Shown here piece after piece: positions 16,322 through 25,022 of a stretch of 64,000 nt of DNA. The stretch is from positions 3,534,001 to 3,598,000 of the forward strand of contig CBDBZO010000006.1 of NCBI GenBank assembly GCA_965213595.1, given 5' to 3'. The translations under genes were made by a program, and so were the position numbers. Source of the stretch: JBCCFC01 sp965213595. GTDB taxonomy: Bacteria; Chloroflexota; Anaerolineae; Caldilineales; Caldilineaceae. The notes under the pieces are model-generated. The model was not told the DNA's origin and searched no databases. It was given only the letters and a program-made list of their open reading frames with translations. The stretch's first letter is position 1; every line of letters starts with the position of its first letter.

Positions 16322-18091
16322 ATGAAATTTCAAATAATCAAAAATGGCGAACCGCTCGGCGCGGTCAAAATCACATTAAAAGGCATTTTACTGAGCCTGT
16401 TAATAGTTGGCCTTGATATTTTCTTGCTCTGGCAGTTCCCGCCGCAGCGCTGGCCCTATCTGTGGCCGCAGCCTGCAATTTCAATTGTTCTCGGCGCGGT
16501 GCTGCTGATCCACTGGCTCCAGCGGCGCGGCCGCTGGACGCGCCTGCGCAAGCTGCGCGTGGCCGGCTGTGCGCTGCTCTTTCTCAGCCAGGTCTACGTG
16601 CTGCACAGCATCCAAATGCTGTGGCAGCAGCCCTCGCCCGTGGCGGCGCTGCACGCCTTCGCCATCACGTGGATTTCGCTGATGATCGGGCTGAACATCA
16701 TCAACCAGCTTCAACCGCGCAGCAGCACGCCGCCGCCGCTGCCCGATCCCGCGCCCGCCGTCGCCGCCGTGATTCCGACCTACGGCGAGCCCCTGCGCGT
16801 GCTGGAGCCCACGCTGCGCTCGCTCTGCGCCCTGGCGTACCCGGCGCAGAAGCTGCACGTATACATCAGCGACGACGGCCACCGGCCCGAAGTGGCGCGG
16901 CTGGCCGAGCGCTACGGCGTCCACTACAACCGCGGCGCGCAGCGGGACGCCAAAGCGGGCAACCTCAACAGCTGTCTGCCGCTCATCCACCAAACGCAGC
17001 CAGATTGCGACATCATCCTTACGCAGGATGCGGACGAGGTGATCGACCCCAGCTTTTTGCAAAAAACGGTTGGCTATTTCACCGATGAGCGGGTGGCCTT
17101 TGTGCAGACGCCCAAGGAGTGCATCGTGCCCAGTGGTGATCCCTTTGGCAACCGCGACCGCATCTTTTACGACTCAATTCAGCTCGGTCGCAACGGCGTC
17201 AACGCGGCCTTTGCCTGCGGCAGCGGCGTGGCCTGGCGCATCAGCGCGGTGGAAGCCGTGGGCGGCTTCAACACCTGGAACATGGTCGAGGATATGACGA
17301 CCTCCTACGAGCTGCACAGCCTGGGCTACCGCTCGGAATATCACAACGAGGTGCTCAGCGTCGGCCTCGCGCCGGACGACATTTTGGGCATTCTCAAGCA
17401 GCGCGGCACGTGGGCGGCGGATACGCTGCGCATGTTTCTCTACAATAACCCGCTGACCAAGCGGGGCAGCCTTTCGCTGGCGCAGCGCTTCCAGTATTTG
17501 GAACTCGGTCTGTTCTACATCACCTCCGCCTTTATCTTTCCGCTGGCGCTCTTTGTGCCCGTGCTGTCGTTGCTGCTGGATCAGTTTATCGGCATCGAAG
17601 GCGCCGTGCTCTTCCCCTGGATCATCGCCAACGCGCTCTACTACATCATCCTCTCCGGCGGCAGCTTTGCCTACGCCTGGCGACACTGGCAGTACTGGGT
17701 CGGCCACATTCCGACCTATCAGCAGGCCTTTTGGGTGGCGCTGCGCTCGCGGCGAGAGAAGCCGCGCTACGTCGTCACGCGCAAGACGCGCGTCGGCGGC
17801 TTTCACGGTGGGGTGCTGTGGGGGCAATTCCTGCTGATTTTGCTGAGCCTGGGCAGCATTGTGCTGGGGCTGCGGCGCTACGGGCCGATTCCGCCCGGGT
17901 ACGTCCAGACCAACATGCTGATCGTGCTGCTCTACGCGGCCATGCTGGGTGGGATTTGCCGCGCGGCCTTCTACGGCGTCCGCCCCAGCGAGCTACCGAT
18001 TTTGCAGCCTTTGTCGCGGGTGCTCTCCCTGCTGTCGCCGCTCTCCTCATCGACGCTAAAGCAACAAGAGGGGGCGTCATCGCGGGAGTAA
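16322..18091 (+). CDS. Cellulose synthase-like processive GT2 glycosyltransferase
   Basis: The 589-aa membrane protein has two N-terminal helices plus two further helices before the catalytic domain (about residues 145-365): IPTYGEP, SDDGH (Asp184-Asp185), QDADEV (236-240), VED (322-324) and QRGTW (360-364). These correspond to the D, DxD, ED and QxxRW-type motifs of BcsA-like processive synthases; the last is QRGTW rather than QRxRW. Four to five C-terminal helices would form the export channel. No PilZ domain is seen, so c-di-GMP control is not indicated. ATG at 16322 is preferred to an upstream TTG that lies in the repeat. It probably makes an extracellular polysaccharide. Confidence 0.88.
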   Translation: MKFQIIKNGEPLGAVKITLKGILLSLLIVGLDIFLLWQFPPQRWPYLWPQPAISIVLGAVLLIHWLQRRGRWTRLRKLRVAGCALLFLSQVYVLHSIQMLWQQPSPVAALHAFAITWISLMIGLNIINQLQPRSSTPPPLPDPAPAVAAVIPTYGEPLRVLEPTLRSLCALAYPAQKLHVYISDDGHRPEVARLAERYGVHYNRGAQRDAKAGNLNSCLPLIHQTQPDCDIILTQDADEVIDPSFLQKTVGYFTDERVAFVQTPKECIVPSGDPFGNRDRIFYDSIQLGRNGVNAAFACGSGVAWRISAVEAVGGFNTWNMVEDMTTSYELHSLGYRSEYHNEVLSVGLAPDDILGILKQRGTWAADTLRMFLYNNPLTKRGSLSLAQRFQYLELGLFYITSAFIFPLALFVPVLSLLLDQFIGIEGAVLFPWIIANALYYIILSGGSFAYAWRHWQYWVGHIPTYQQAFWVALRSRREKPRYVVTRKTRVGGFHGGVLWGQFLLILLSLGSIVLGLRRYGPIPPGYVQTNMLIVLLYAAMLGGICRAAFYGVRPSELPILQPLSRVLSLLSPLSSSTLKQQEGASSRE

Positions 18092-18125
18092 GTCAGGGTC
18101 TGTCCAAGATGTAAAGTATACCGGA

Positions 18126-18236
18126 TGAGGCACGCTCTGCCTCACCACCTCCTCGCAGTCGCTTTATCAACGAAGCGACTGCGTAGCCCCCTCCTCTCCA
18201 CGCGTGGAGAGGAGGGGGTTGGGGGAGGTGAGGCGT
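18126..18236. repeat. Composite palindromic repeat (CTCTCC hairpin type)
   Basis: It contains GCAGTCGCTT...AAGCGACTGC and the hairpin CCCCTCCTCTCCAC/GTGGAGAGGAGGGG, bordered by GAGGCACGCTCTGCCTC and GGGGGAGGTGAGGC. It has the same layout as 16127-16275. Confidence 0.7.
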
Positions 18237-18289
18237 TGATGGCCGACGGTCTGTTTATTTCCTTGGATTGGACAAAGCGCCAAAACGTT

Positions 18290-18318
18290 TTGGGCAACGG
18301 GCGGCCCCGGCGTAAAAT
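18290..18318 (+). promoter_or_regulatory. Promoter of the GH10 gene, possibly leaderless
   Basis: TTGGGC, a 17-bp spacer, then TAAAAT ending 6 bp before the ATG at 18325. Transcription would start at or next to the start codon. Confidence 0.5.
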
Positions 18319-18324
18319 GCACGT

Positions 18325-19419
18325 ATGATTGCTTCCCTTCTCCAAATTTCACGTTGTCTTCTCAAGCTGTCCGTTGTTGCCATCGCCGCGGTGGCCCTGG
18401 CGGGCAGCTACCCCACCTTTGCCCAGCCCGCGGCGCCGCCCGTGCTGCTGGGCACTGCCGTTGCCATCGAGCCGCTGCGGCAGGATGGAACCTACGCCCG
18501 GATTCTGCGCGAAACGTTCGACATCATCACCCCGGAGCAGGTGATGAAATTTGATGCGCTCCAGCCGCAGCCGGGTGACTTTGCGTTTGAGGATGCGGAC
18601 TTCCTCGTGGATTTTGCCGAGCAGCACGACATGCAGCTGCGCGGCCACGTGCTGGTTGCGCCCAGCCAGCTACCGGGCTGGCTCTCCGAGACGGAATTTA
18701 CACGGGCCGAGATGAAGGCAATCCTGCGGCTGCATATCCTAACTACGGTGGGTCGCTATCGCGGACGCATTCACCAGTGGGACGTGGTCAACGAGGCGGT
18801 GGAAGCGAACGGCTCGCTGCGCGATTCGCTCTGGCTGCGCACCATTGGCCCGGAGTACATCCGCCTTGCCTTTCAGTGGGCCCACGAGGCCGACCCCAAT
18901 GCCAAGCTCTACTACAACGACTTTGGCGCGGAAAGGCTGAATTCCAAAGCGACTGCCGTCTACGAGCTGATCAGCGGGCTGCTGGACGAGGGCGTGCCCG
19001 TTCACGGCGTCGGCTTCCAGATGCATGTGGCCGTGGAGGATGCGCCGCTTGCCCAGGACTTTGCGGCGGTGGCCGCACAGTTTAGCGATTTGGGATTGCA
19101 GGTGGCGGTGACGGAGATGGACGTCAAAATCCAGAACAGCACGCAGCCGCTGCCCGAAACGCTCGATGCCCAGGCCGATCTGTTTGGCAACATTGCCGGC
19201 GCTTGCGTTGCGGAGCCCGCCTGCTCCACCTTCACCACCTGGGGCTTCACCGACCGCCACTCGTGGATCCCCGAACACACCGGTCGCCCGGATGCCGCGC
19301 TCCCCTTTGATGAACACTACCGCCCCAAGCCCGCTTATTTTGCCATCTGCCAGGCTCTGCGCGCGCGTGACCCGTCCGCCTGCTTGATGCGGCAGTATCT
19401 GCCGCTGATCAGCCTGTAG
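18325..19419 (+). CDS. GH10 endo-beta-1,4-xylanase family protein, secreted
   Basis: The 364-aa protein has a signal peptide (residues 1-33, cut after TFAQ) and a single GH10 barrel. Visible motifs are VMKFDALQPQPGDF, RGH (His108), WDVVNEA with acid/base Glu157, YYNDFGAE, GFQMHV (Gln232, His234), VTEMDVKI with nucleophile Glu264, and TWGFTDRHSW. The family hydrolyses xylan backbones. The usual LVWHSQ segment reads LVAPSQ (Ala112, Pro113), so the conserved -1 subsite tryptophan is missing, which may change activity or specificity. The C-terminus ends in QYLPLISL, a motif shared with other secreted proteins in this window. Monocistronic, with its own promoter. Confidence 0.92.
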   Translation: MIASLLQISRCLLKLSVVAIAAVALAGSYPTFAQPAAPPVLLGTAVAIEPLRQDGTYARILRETFDIITPEQVMKFDALQPQPGDFAFEDADFLVDFAEQHDMQLRGHVLVAPSQLPGWLSETEFTRAEMKAILRLHILTTVGRYRGRIHQWDVVNEAVEANGSLRDSLWLRTIGPEYIRLAFQWAHEADPNAKLYYNDFGAERLNSKATAVYELISGLLDEGVPVHGVGFQMHVAVEDAPLAQDFAAVAAQFSDLGLQVAVTEMDVKIQNSTQPLPETLDAQADLFGNIAGACVAEPACSTFTTWGFTDRHSWIPEHTGRPDAALPFDEHYRPKPAYFAICQALRARDPSACLMRQYLPLISL

Positions 19420-19444
19420 CACAACGTCAGCCAAGTTTTGATCG

Positions 19445-19580
19445 GTTGCGTAGGCGCTGCTTGCAGCTGCGCAAGCGTGATGTGCCCCGTCGGTTCACGC
19501 TTAGCGAAGCGATAGGTCTTGCTCGTGCGGCTGCAAGCCGCACCTACATTTAACCACTCACAACTTCGCTGACAGTGTAC
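19445..19580. repeat. Dispersed palindromic repeat, copy 1 (GTAGGCGCTGC type)
   Basis: It starts TTGCGTAGGCGCTGCTTGC, runs through CCCCGTCGG and ATAGGTCTTGCTCGTGCGGC, and ends GCCGCACCTAC...CTGACAGTGTA. Two further copies lie at 23151-23305 and 23353-23502, so copies bracket the kinase/regulator locus. Confidence 0.7.
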
Positions 19581-19606
19581 TGCCTGAAAACTTATACCGC
19601 GCTGTA

Positions 19607-20086
19607 CTAGCGAAGAGTTTGATCTACCTGAGTGCCTGCAAAGAACGTTGCCGCGCTCAAAATAATCACGAACAGTACCACGACATATCGCCACCCGCTC
19701 GATCTCGAATCTGGCTCTTGTCGGCTCGCCCGCAGCAGCCAAATAGCTGGCAAGGCAACGGGAGCAAACAAGACGACAGCGCTGGACAGAAGCGCGGCGG
19801 GCGGGTTGTAGTAGGCGCTGGCCAGCAGCAACGCCCCGGCTAACAGCAGCGCAACCCATCCGCCAAGCCGCAGCTTTACCCAGCCCAACAGCAGTCCAGC
19901 CGCGGCCCCAATCGCCAGCAGCGGCATGACCCAGTGCTGCGGCGTGGTCATATCCTCTCTGGTGATCAAAGGGGACGTGTACATCAGCAACTGCAAGGCG
20001 GCGACTGCCGTTGCGGCTAATTTGGGCAAAAGGGCGTGGTTTGATTTGAAGGATTCGGGCGACACTGGCTTCTCCTTTGCTACCAT
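19607..20086 (-). CDS. Uncharacterised four-helix membrane protein
   Basis: About 159 residues from the ATG at 20086 (MVAKEKPVSPESF), with hydrophobic segments at roughly 20-40, 57-76, 80-100 and 105-122 and a last helix near the C-terminus (YVVVLFVIILSAATFF). An ATG 14 codons upstream is possible. No family is recognised. It lies convergent to the GH10 gene, with a palindromic repeat between, and divergent from the histidine kinase gene. Confidence 0.65.
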   Translation of the reverse strand: MVAKEKPVSPESFKSNHALLPKLAATAVAALQLLMYTSPLITREDMTTPQHWVMPLLAIGAAAGLLLGWVKLRLGGWVALLLAGALLLASAYYNPPAALLSSAVVLFAPVALPAIWLLRASRQEPDSRSSGWRYVVVLFVIILSAATFFAGTQVDQTLR

Positions 20087-20301
20087 GTTCCAGGCATTCA
20101 GAACATCATTTGCAAGCAGTATACACAATTTTGCGGTCCTTCGTCACCGCTAAACTGCCGGTCTTGGACTGCATGTTTTGCCAGTTCTTGCCCTGGTAGA
20201 TCCACCAGGATGGCTCAATAAAAATTCGACATGAGAAACGCTGCCATGTTAGCATTTACTATCGCGCTTGCTGCTGATCAACAAAGCTCGACCAAAGCAA
20301 C

Positions 20302-21465
20302 ATGTTCATCATTGAATTAAAGTGGCTGCTCCTCTTACTTCTCCTGCTCCCCCTGCTCTCTGTTGCGATAACCCTGGGCATTGTCTACTGGATTGACCAG
20401 CGACGACGCGCGCAATCCACCCTCCAGGCGATCCGACCCCTGCTGGAGAATGCGCCGTTTGGCGTGGTGGCTTCCCTGCCCGGGCGGAACGCCCCCTACC
20501 TGAACGCCTATACGCGCCGCACGCTGGGGGCGGCGCTGGAAGAGCTCGCGCCCGAAAGCCGCGCCTTGCTTGCGCGTGAGCCCGCAAGCGATGGCCGCAC
20601 GCAAGCTGCGCCGGGGCACTACCTGGGCGTTGAATCCGACGTGAAGTTTTTGTCCGATGGGGCAAAGCGACGGATGCGCTGGTGGTTCAGCAGCTGGGCG
20701 GGCACAGAGTTGACCTTCTTTGTGGACAAGAGTAAGCAGCAGCAGATCGAGCAGCGCTTCAACCTGCTGCTGGGTCGCCTGTCGCACGAATTGCGCACGC
20801 CCCTGGAGACGATCGCCATCCACCTGGAGGTGGCTCAACTGCCCGCCACCTCGGACGAGCAAAAAAAGCAGTCGCTGGCTTATGCCAAAAAAGAAACGCA
20901 GCGCATGATCCACCTGTCCAACAGCGCGCTGGAACTGGTGCGGCTTGAAAACAGTTCTTACACCGAAACGCAGCTGGTGGAGCTGACGACGCTGGTCGAA
21001 GAGGTGGCGCGGGCGAGGAGGAGCCGGGCAGAGGAGAAAGAGATCGAGTTGCGCGTGCAGGCGGATGCACCGCTGCCGCCCGTGGTGGGCAACGCGGAAG
21101 AGCTGAAACAGGTTTTTACCAACTTGCTCAACAACAGCCTTGCCCACGGTCGACGTGGCGATCGGGTGTTGATTTCGCTAAAGCAGGACGAAGCGGGCGT
21201 CCTCTGCACGGTTAGCGACAGCGGCCCCGGCATCGACGCCAAACATCTGCCCCATCTAACCGAACCCTTCTACCGCGTGCTCTCCTCCAGCGGGCAAAGC
21301 GCCATCAATGGGCAAAGCACCGGGCTAGGCTTAGCCATCGTTTCTGAAATTCTACAGCAGCACCAGAGCCGCCTGCGGATTGAAAGCACCAGCGAAAGCG
21401 CGGCGACGCCAGAAAAGCCCGCCGGCACCACCATGCGCTTTGTGTTGCCCGTTCGCTCGACATAG
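20302..21465 (+). CDS. Sensor histidine kinase
   Basis: The 387-aa protein has one N-terminal transmembrane helix (residues 6-30), a degenerate PAS-like region (about 45-145, ENAPFGVV), an H box LSHELRTPLE with His162, an N box NLLNNSLAHG (Asn274-278), a G1 box DSGPGI (306-311) and a G2 box GLGLAI (341-346). It should autophosphorylate on His162 and pass the phosphate to a response regulator; the nearest candidate is the NarL-type regulator at 23533. That would be an atypical pairing, since NarL regulators usually pair with HisKA_3 kinases. The stop is 4 bp before the next gene's ATG, so the two are probably cotranscribed. Confidence 0.92.
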   Translation: MFIIELKWLLLLLLLLPLLSVAITLGIVYWIDQRRRAQSTLQAIRPLLENAPFGVVASLPGRNAPYLNAYTRRTLGAALEELAPESRALLAREPASDGRTQAAPGHYLGVESDVKFLSDGAKRRMRWWFSSWAGTELTFFVDKSKQQQIEQRFNLLLGRLSHELRTPLETIAIHLEVAQLPATSDEQKKQSLAYAKKETQRMIHLSNSALELVRLENSSYTETQLVELTTLVEEVARARRSRAEEKEIELRVQADAPLPPVVGNAEELKQVFTNLLNNSLAHGRRGDRVLISLKQDEAGVLCTVSDSGPGIDAKHLPHLTEPFYRVLSSSGQSAINGQSTGLGLAIVSEILQQHQSRLRIESTSESAATPEKPAGTTMRFVLPVRST

Positions 21466-21469
21466 CAAT

Positions 21470-22996
21470 ATGACCCATCTAAACTACAAATTTATTGTTG
21501 CCGCCGCTGCGCTCCTCCTCGCCTCGCTCGCCACCCTCATCGTTTGGCTATCGCCCATCTCCGGCCAGGTCATTGTTAGCCCGGCCAGCGCAGCCTCGAC
21601 CGCAGCCTGGCCGCGCGTCGTTGCCCAGCCGGCGCGGCCGCAGCCGGGCGACACCGTCACCCTTTCCATCACCGACCAGCAGCCGTGGGCGCACGTGCGG
21701 CTAACGGTGGACGGCCAGGCGGCCACCTTTGTGGACTGGGAGACGCAGACAGGCGTGCCCATGACGACGTGGACGTGGACGATGCAGCTGCCGGAGACGC
21801 TTTCCTCGCGGCTGGAGGTGGCCTTCTACAGCGACTGCCACACGGGCTGTCGACAGCGCGGGCGCAGCTATCTGTTGGCCAACGCCTCGACGCAGCCCGC
21901 TCAAGATCTACCTGAGCAGGCGTACGATCCGACAAAGCTGTGCGTCGTCTTTGCCAACCCGGCGCGCGATTGGCACGGGCGCAGCGGCTGGGTGGTGGAC
22001 TTGACCTACGCGCAGTGGGCCGACAGCGAGGAGGACACCTATTGGACCGTCGACGAACTGGCCGAACGCGTTTACGCGGCCACGCAGAAAGGGCTAAAAG
22101 TGCTGGTGCGCGTCGACTACGACAAGGGGCAGTCGCTGCCCCCGGCGGGTGATCTGCTGGCTTTGGACGAGTATCTCGCCTTTGTGCAGCGGCTGGCGCG
22201 CGACGAGCGGCTGCGGGACGTTTACGGCTACATCATTGGCAGCGGCTACAACGCCATCGACAGCAGCTCGCTTGCGCCGCAAACGCCCACGACGCCGGAG
22301 TGGTACGCCCGCGTTTTTAACGGCTACGGCGAACCGGTTGCCCGCGTGGACAACGTCGTGCAGACCGTGCGCGCCGAGAATCCAGCCGTGCGCGTGATCG
22401 TCGGCCCGCTGCGCCCCTGGAGCGACGACCAGAGCGGTCGCTCGCCGTATGCAATCGACGCGCCCTGGCTCTCGTACATGAACACGCTGGTCGAGCTGCT
22501 GGCCGAAAGCGCCACGGCGGAAGCGCTGCAGGGCAATCCGCGCGCCGCCCCGGATGGCTTTGCGCTCAACGCACCGGGCCGCGTCGAGGCGGGCGCAGGG
22601 GTTGAGGATGACGCGGCGCAGGAGCCGCGGACAGACTTTGCGCGCGCCGATCAGGGCGGCGCACAGTTTGGCTTTCGCGTCTACCAGGACTTTTTGTTCG
22701 TCATCAACAGCTCGCCCGTTCTGCGGGGCTTGCCCGTCTACATCAGCACCACCAACACCTTCACGCCCGATCGGGGCGTTCCGCCCGCGCAAAATTACCC
22801 CGCCGGCTGGTTGACGAACGCGCTGGCGGAGGTCAACGCCGAGCCACAGATTCAAACGCTCTGCTGGTTTTTGGATCTGGTGCCTGGCGACGATCAGTGG
22901 GATGCCTTTAGCCTCACGCGGCAGCCTGGCAAGATGCAGGACGCCAGCGAAGAATTTGATTCGCTGCTGCGGGGAGAGGCGGAACGGGCAGATTGA
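21470..22996 (+). CDS. Secreted TIM-barrel glycosidase-like protein
   Basis: The 508-aa protein has a signal-anchor (about residues 8-27), a beta-sandwich segment (about 45-130, PQPGDTVTLSITDQQPWAHV) and then a barrel-like region with alternating strands (VVFANPARDWHGR, LKVLVRVDYDKG, RDVYGYIIGSGYNAID, VRVIVGPLRPW, LPVYISTTNTF, IQTLCWFLDLV). The style resembles glycosidase-like proteins, but no catalytic acid pair can be placed with confidence. It starts 4 bp after the kinase stop, so it may be a regulated product or a sensory partner of that kinase. An upstream in-frame start would overlap the kinase and is not preferred. Confidence 0.72.
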   Translation: MTHLNYKFIVAAAALLLASLATLIVWLSPISGQVIVSPASAASTAAWPRVVAQPARPQPGDTVTLSITDQQPWAHVRLTVDGQAATFVDWETQTGVPMTTWTWTMQLPETLSSRLEVAFYSDCHTGCRQRGRSYLLANASTQPAQDLPEQAYDPTKLCVVFANPARDWHGRSGWVVDLTYAQWADSEEDTYWTVDELAERVYAATQKGLKVLVRVDYDKGQSLPPAGDLLALDEYLAFVQRLARDERLRDVYGYIIGSGYNAIDSSSLAPQTPTTPEWYARVFNGYGEPVARVDNVVQTVRAENPAVRVIVGPLRPWSDDQSGRSPYAIDAPWLSYMNTLVELLAESATAEALQGNPRAAPDGFALNAPGRVEAGAGVEDDAAQEPRTDFARADQGGAQFGFRVYQDFLFVINSSPVLRGLPVYISTTNTFTPDRGVPPAQNYPAGWLTNALAEVNAEPQIQTLCWFLDLVPGDDQWDAFSLTRQPGKMQDASEEFDSLLRGEAERAD

Positions 22997-23019
22997 AGGG
23001 TTCTTGATAAGATTGGGTG

Positions 23020-23090
23020 GTTTGTAACTGGTAATTGGAGATTGGAGATTGGTTGGTTCGGCAATTTGCCAATCTTTACTCTACCAATCT
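23020..23090. repeat. Heptamer-repeat hairpin (GAGATTG unit)
   Basis: The left arm reads GTAACTG GTAATTG GAGATTG GAGATTG; the right arm reads CCAATCT..ACCAATCT. It lies just downstream of the secreted protein gene. Confidence 0.75.
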
Positions 23091-23150
23091 GCCGTCGCTA
23101 ATAACCCGGTTGCTAACGAAGCAGTACGGCGTCAGGAAAGTGCTAAGGAG

Positions 23151-23305
23151 TTACGTAGGCGCTGCTTTCAGCTGCGCAATCATGACCCACCCCGTCGTTT
23201 TCAAGAGTAGCGACGGGATAGGTCTGGCTCGTGCAGTTGAAGGTCTGCTGAGCCTGCCGAAGCAAACCGCACCTACGGTTAACCGCTCACCAATTTGTTG
23301 ACAGT
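23151..23305. repeat. Dispersed palindromic repeat, copy 2 (GTAGGCGCTGC type)
   Basis: TACGTAGGCGCTGCTTTCAG opens the copy; CCCCGTCG...CGACGGG forms an inner hairpin; ACCGCACCTACGGTTAACC and TTGACAGTGTCG close it. It is homologous to 19445-19580 and 23353-23502. Confidence 0.7.
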
Positions 23306-23339
23306 GTCGTAGTAGCGCAGCGCGCTGCGCCACTACGAC
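23306..23339. repeat. Near-perfect 34-bp palindrome
   Basis: GTCGTAGTAGCGCAGCG is followed directly by CGCTGCGCCACTACGAC, with one mismatch. It resembles the longer palindrome at 29805-29856, which also carries a GTAGTGGC-type core. Confidence 0.75.
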
Positions 23340-23352
23340 CGACCTAATCACC

Positions 23353-23502
23353 AGTTGCGTAGGCGCTGCAGGGCTACGCCAACGCTGCGCAATCATGACC
23401 TACCCCGTCGGTTTCAAGAGAACCAACGGGGTAGGTCTGGCTCGTGCGGTTGAAAACCGCACCTACGTTTAACCTCTCACCATTTTGCCGAGAGTATAGT
23501 AG
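23353..23502. repeat. Dispersed palindromic repeat, copy 3 (GTAGGCGCTGC type)
   Basis: TTGCGTAGGCGCTGCAGG opens the copy; TACCCCGTCGGTT...AACCAACGGGGTA is a strong inner hairpin; GCGGTTGAAAACCGCACC follows. It ends about 30 bp before the response regulator gene, so it lies in that gene's leader or promoter region. Confidence 0.7.
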
Positions 23503-23532
23503 TGCTGTTTGAGTGTCGTTAAAGAGTTATCT

Positions 23533-24171
23533 ATGAACAATCACATCAAAATCTTACTCGTCGACGATCACCCGCCGCTGCGGGCAGGCATCCGCGCGCT
23601 GCTGGAGCAGAACGAGGATATCGAGGTAGTTGGCGAAGCCAGCGACGGCGCAGCGGCCCTGGCGCAGGTTCAACGCTTTGTGCCCACCGTCACCGTGCTG
23701 GACTGCGAGCTGCCCGACATGCACGGCGCAGATGTGGCCGCAGAAATCGTGAAGCTGGAGGTAGCCACTCAGATTTTGGCGCTGAGTGCCTTTAACAACC
23801 AAGCATACATCCAAAGTATGGTGGCCGCTGGCGCCAAAGGCTACCTGTTGAAAAACGAAACATCAGAAACGATTATCGCCGCCGTTCGCGCCGTGGCCAA
23901 AGGCGAATCCTACTTCAGCGCCTCGGTGGCTGCTCAGCTCGCAACGCTGCTGCATGAGGACAACGCAAGCACTATCGCCCCGACTGCTCGTGAGCAAGAT
24001 GTGCTTTCACTGTTGGCCGATGGGATGAGCAACGGGGAAATTGGCAGAGCGCTTCACATTTCGGAGCGAACGGTTGCGTATCACATTGAAAATTTGCTCA
24101 ACAAGCTGAGCGCAAGCAACCGCACGGAGGCGGTGGTGGAGGCGATCCGGCAGGGGTGGCTGGACGTTTAG
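23533..24171 (+). CDS. NarL/FixJ-type response regulator
   Basis: The 212-aa protein has a receiver domain (1-125) with Asp11-Asp12, phospho-acceptor Asp57 (VLDCELPDMHG) and Lys107 (YLLKNE), and a LuxR-type helix-turn-helix (about 150-210: LTAREQDVLSLLADGMSN-like, then ISERTVAYHIENLLNKLSASNRTEAV). It should bind DNA as a dimer once phosphorylated. A histidine kinase gene lies 2 kb upstream in the same direction, separated by a secreted protein gene and repeats. ATG at 23533 is preferred to an in-frame GTG eight codons upstream. Confidence 0.93.
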   Translation: MNNHIKILLVDDHPPLRAGIRALLEQNEDIEVVGEASDGAAALAQVQRFVPTVTVLDCELPDMHGADVAAEIVKLEVATQILALSAFNNQAYIQSMVAAGAKGYLLKNETSETIIAAVRAVAKGESYFSASVAAQLATLLHEDNASTIAPTAREQDVLSLLADGMSNGEIGRALHISERTVAYHIENLLNKLSASNRTEAVVEAIRQGWLDV

Positions 24172-24195
24172 TGTTGATTGTAGAAACGCCGATGC

Positions 24196-24225
24196 AGGAG
24201 GGGTTCAATCGACCGCCTCCTTTTT
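24196..24225 (+). terminator. Rho-independent terminator after the response regulator
   Basis: AGGAGG/CCTCCT arms with an inner GGT/ACC pairing, followed by TTTTTG, 25 bp after the stop codon at 24171. Confidence 0.75.
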
Positions 24226-24545
24226 GTTTGCCAGCGACCCTGGTAGATCTGCCAGGGTTGACCCTGGTAAATTACGCAAACAAAGACTGGCAATTCTACG
24301 GTGCCGCCGCGCGCCCCGCAGCGGTATTATATGAGCGCGTTCGGGGATACCATCACAAGAAAGGACAAAGATATTAGGACTTTCGCTTGTCATTCTGCTC
24401 GCGCAGCGGTCGCTTCGGCCTGACATTTGTTTCTTTTCCAATTATGAATCTATTATCGAAGGCTTTGTGGTTGAGCAAGTACGCTCTGATCGCAATGCTT
24501 CTGCTCCTCTCCTAGTTAGCCGCTGTTTTAGCGCTCTTCAACCTG

Positions 24546-25022
24546 TTGTTAACCTGGGAAACGTTGCTTGGTCTCTTGCCCAGCCTCACAGACGAGCTGG
24601 CAAGTCTGCCAATGTGGGCAGCCAATTCTTACTATTTTTCCGCTTGGTTGTTTTCATTTGACAGCCGATTTCGGCTATTCAATTCAGACGAGCTAATGCA
24701 GGCTGTGCTCTATCTGCTGCTCGCCCTAATCGTGCCTATTTGGAGCATAAGTCGAGCTTCGCAGCAGAGCCTCGGTTCACGCGTCGCACGGCACATTGCG
24801 CTAAACAGCGCCTTTGGTGCGCTGATCCTTTTTCCAAATCCGATTCAAATTAGTACGAGTGAAGCTGCAACCCGCTATGTACAGATCGTCGGCTACTGCT
24901 TGCTGCTTTTGGCTCATGTTGCACTTGCGCTCAATTTCTCGTTACGAAAACTACGATTTGTCCCATACCGGCAACAACTGTGGAGACAAAGTTGGTGCAT
25001 TTTCCATGAAGCAGATCGATAA
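24546..25022 (+). CDS. Small membrane protein; reading frame interrupted upstream by an amber codon
   Basis: From a TTG at 24546 the frame encodes 158 residues with about three hydrophobic segments (AVLYLLLALIVPIW, HIALNSAFGALILF, VGYCLLLLAHVALALNF). The same frame is open further upstream to an ATG at 24444, giving a Met-rich hydrophobic start, but it is cut by TAG at 24513-24515 in the middle of what would be one membrane helix. Neither start has a clear Shine-Dalgarno site. It could be a recent nonsense mutation, a sequencing error or simply a downstream start. It overlaps the next gene by 17 bp, suggesting translational coupling. No family is recognised. Confidence 0.55.
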   Translation: MLTWETLLGLLPSLTDELASLPMWAANSYYFSAWLFSFDSRFRLFNSDELMQAVLYLLLALIVPIWSISRASQQSLGSRVARHIALNSAFGALILFPNPIQISTSEAATRYVQIVGYCLLLLAHVALALNFSLRKLRFVPYRQQLWRQSWCIFHEADR

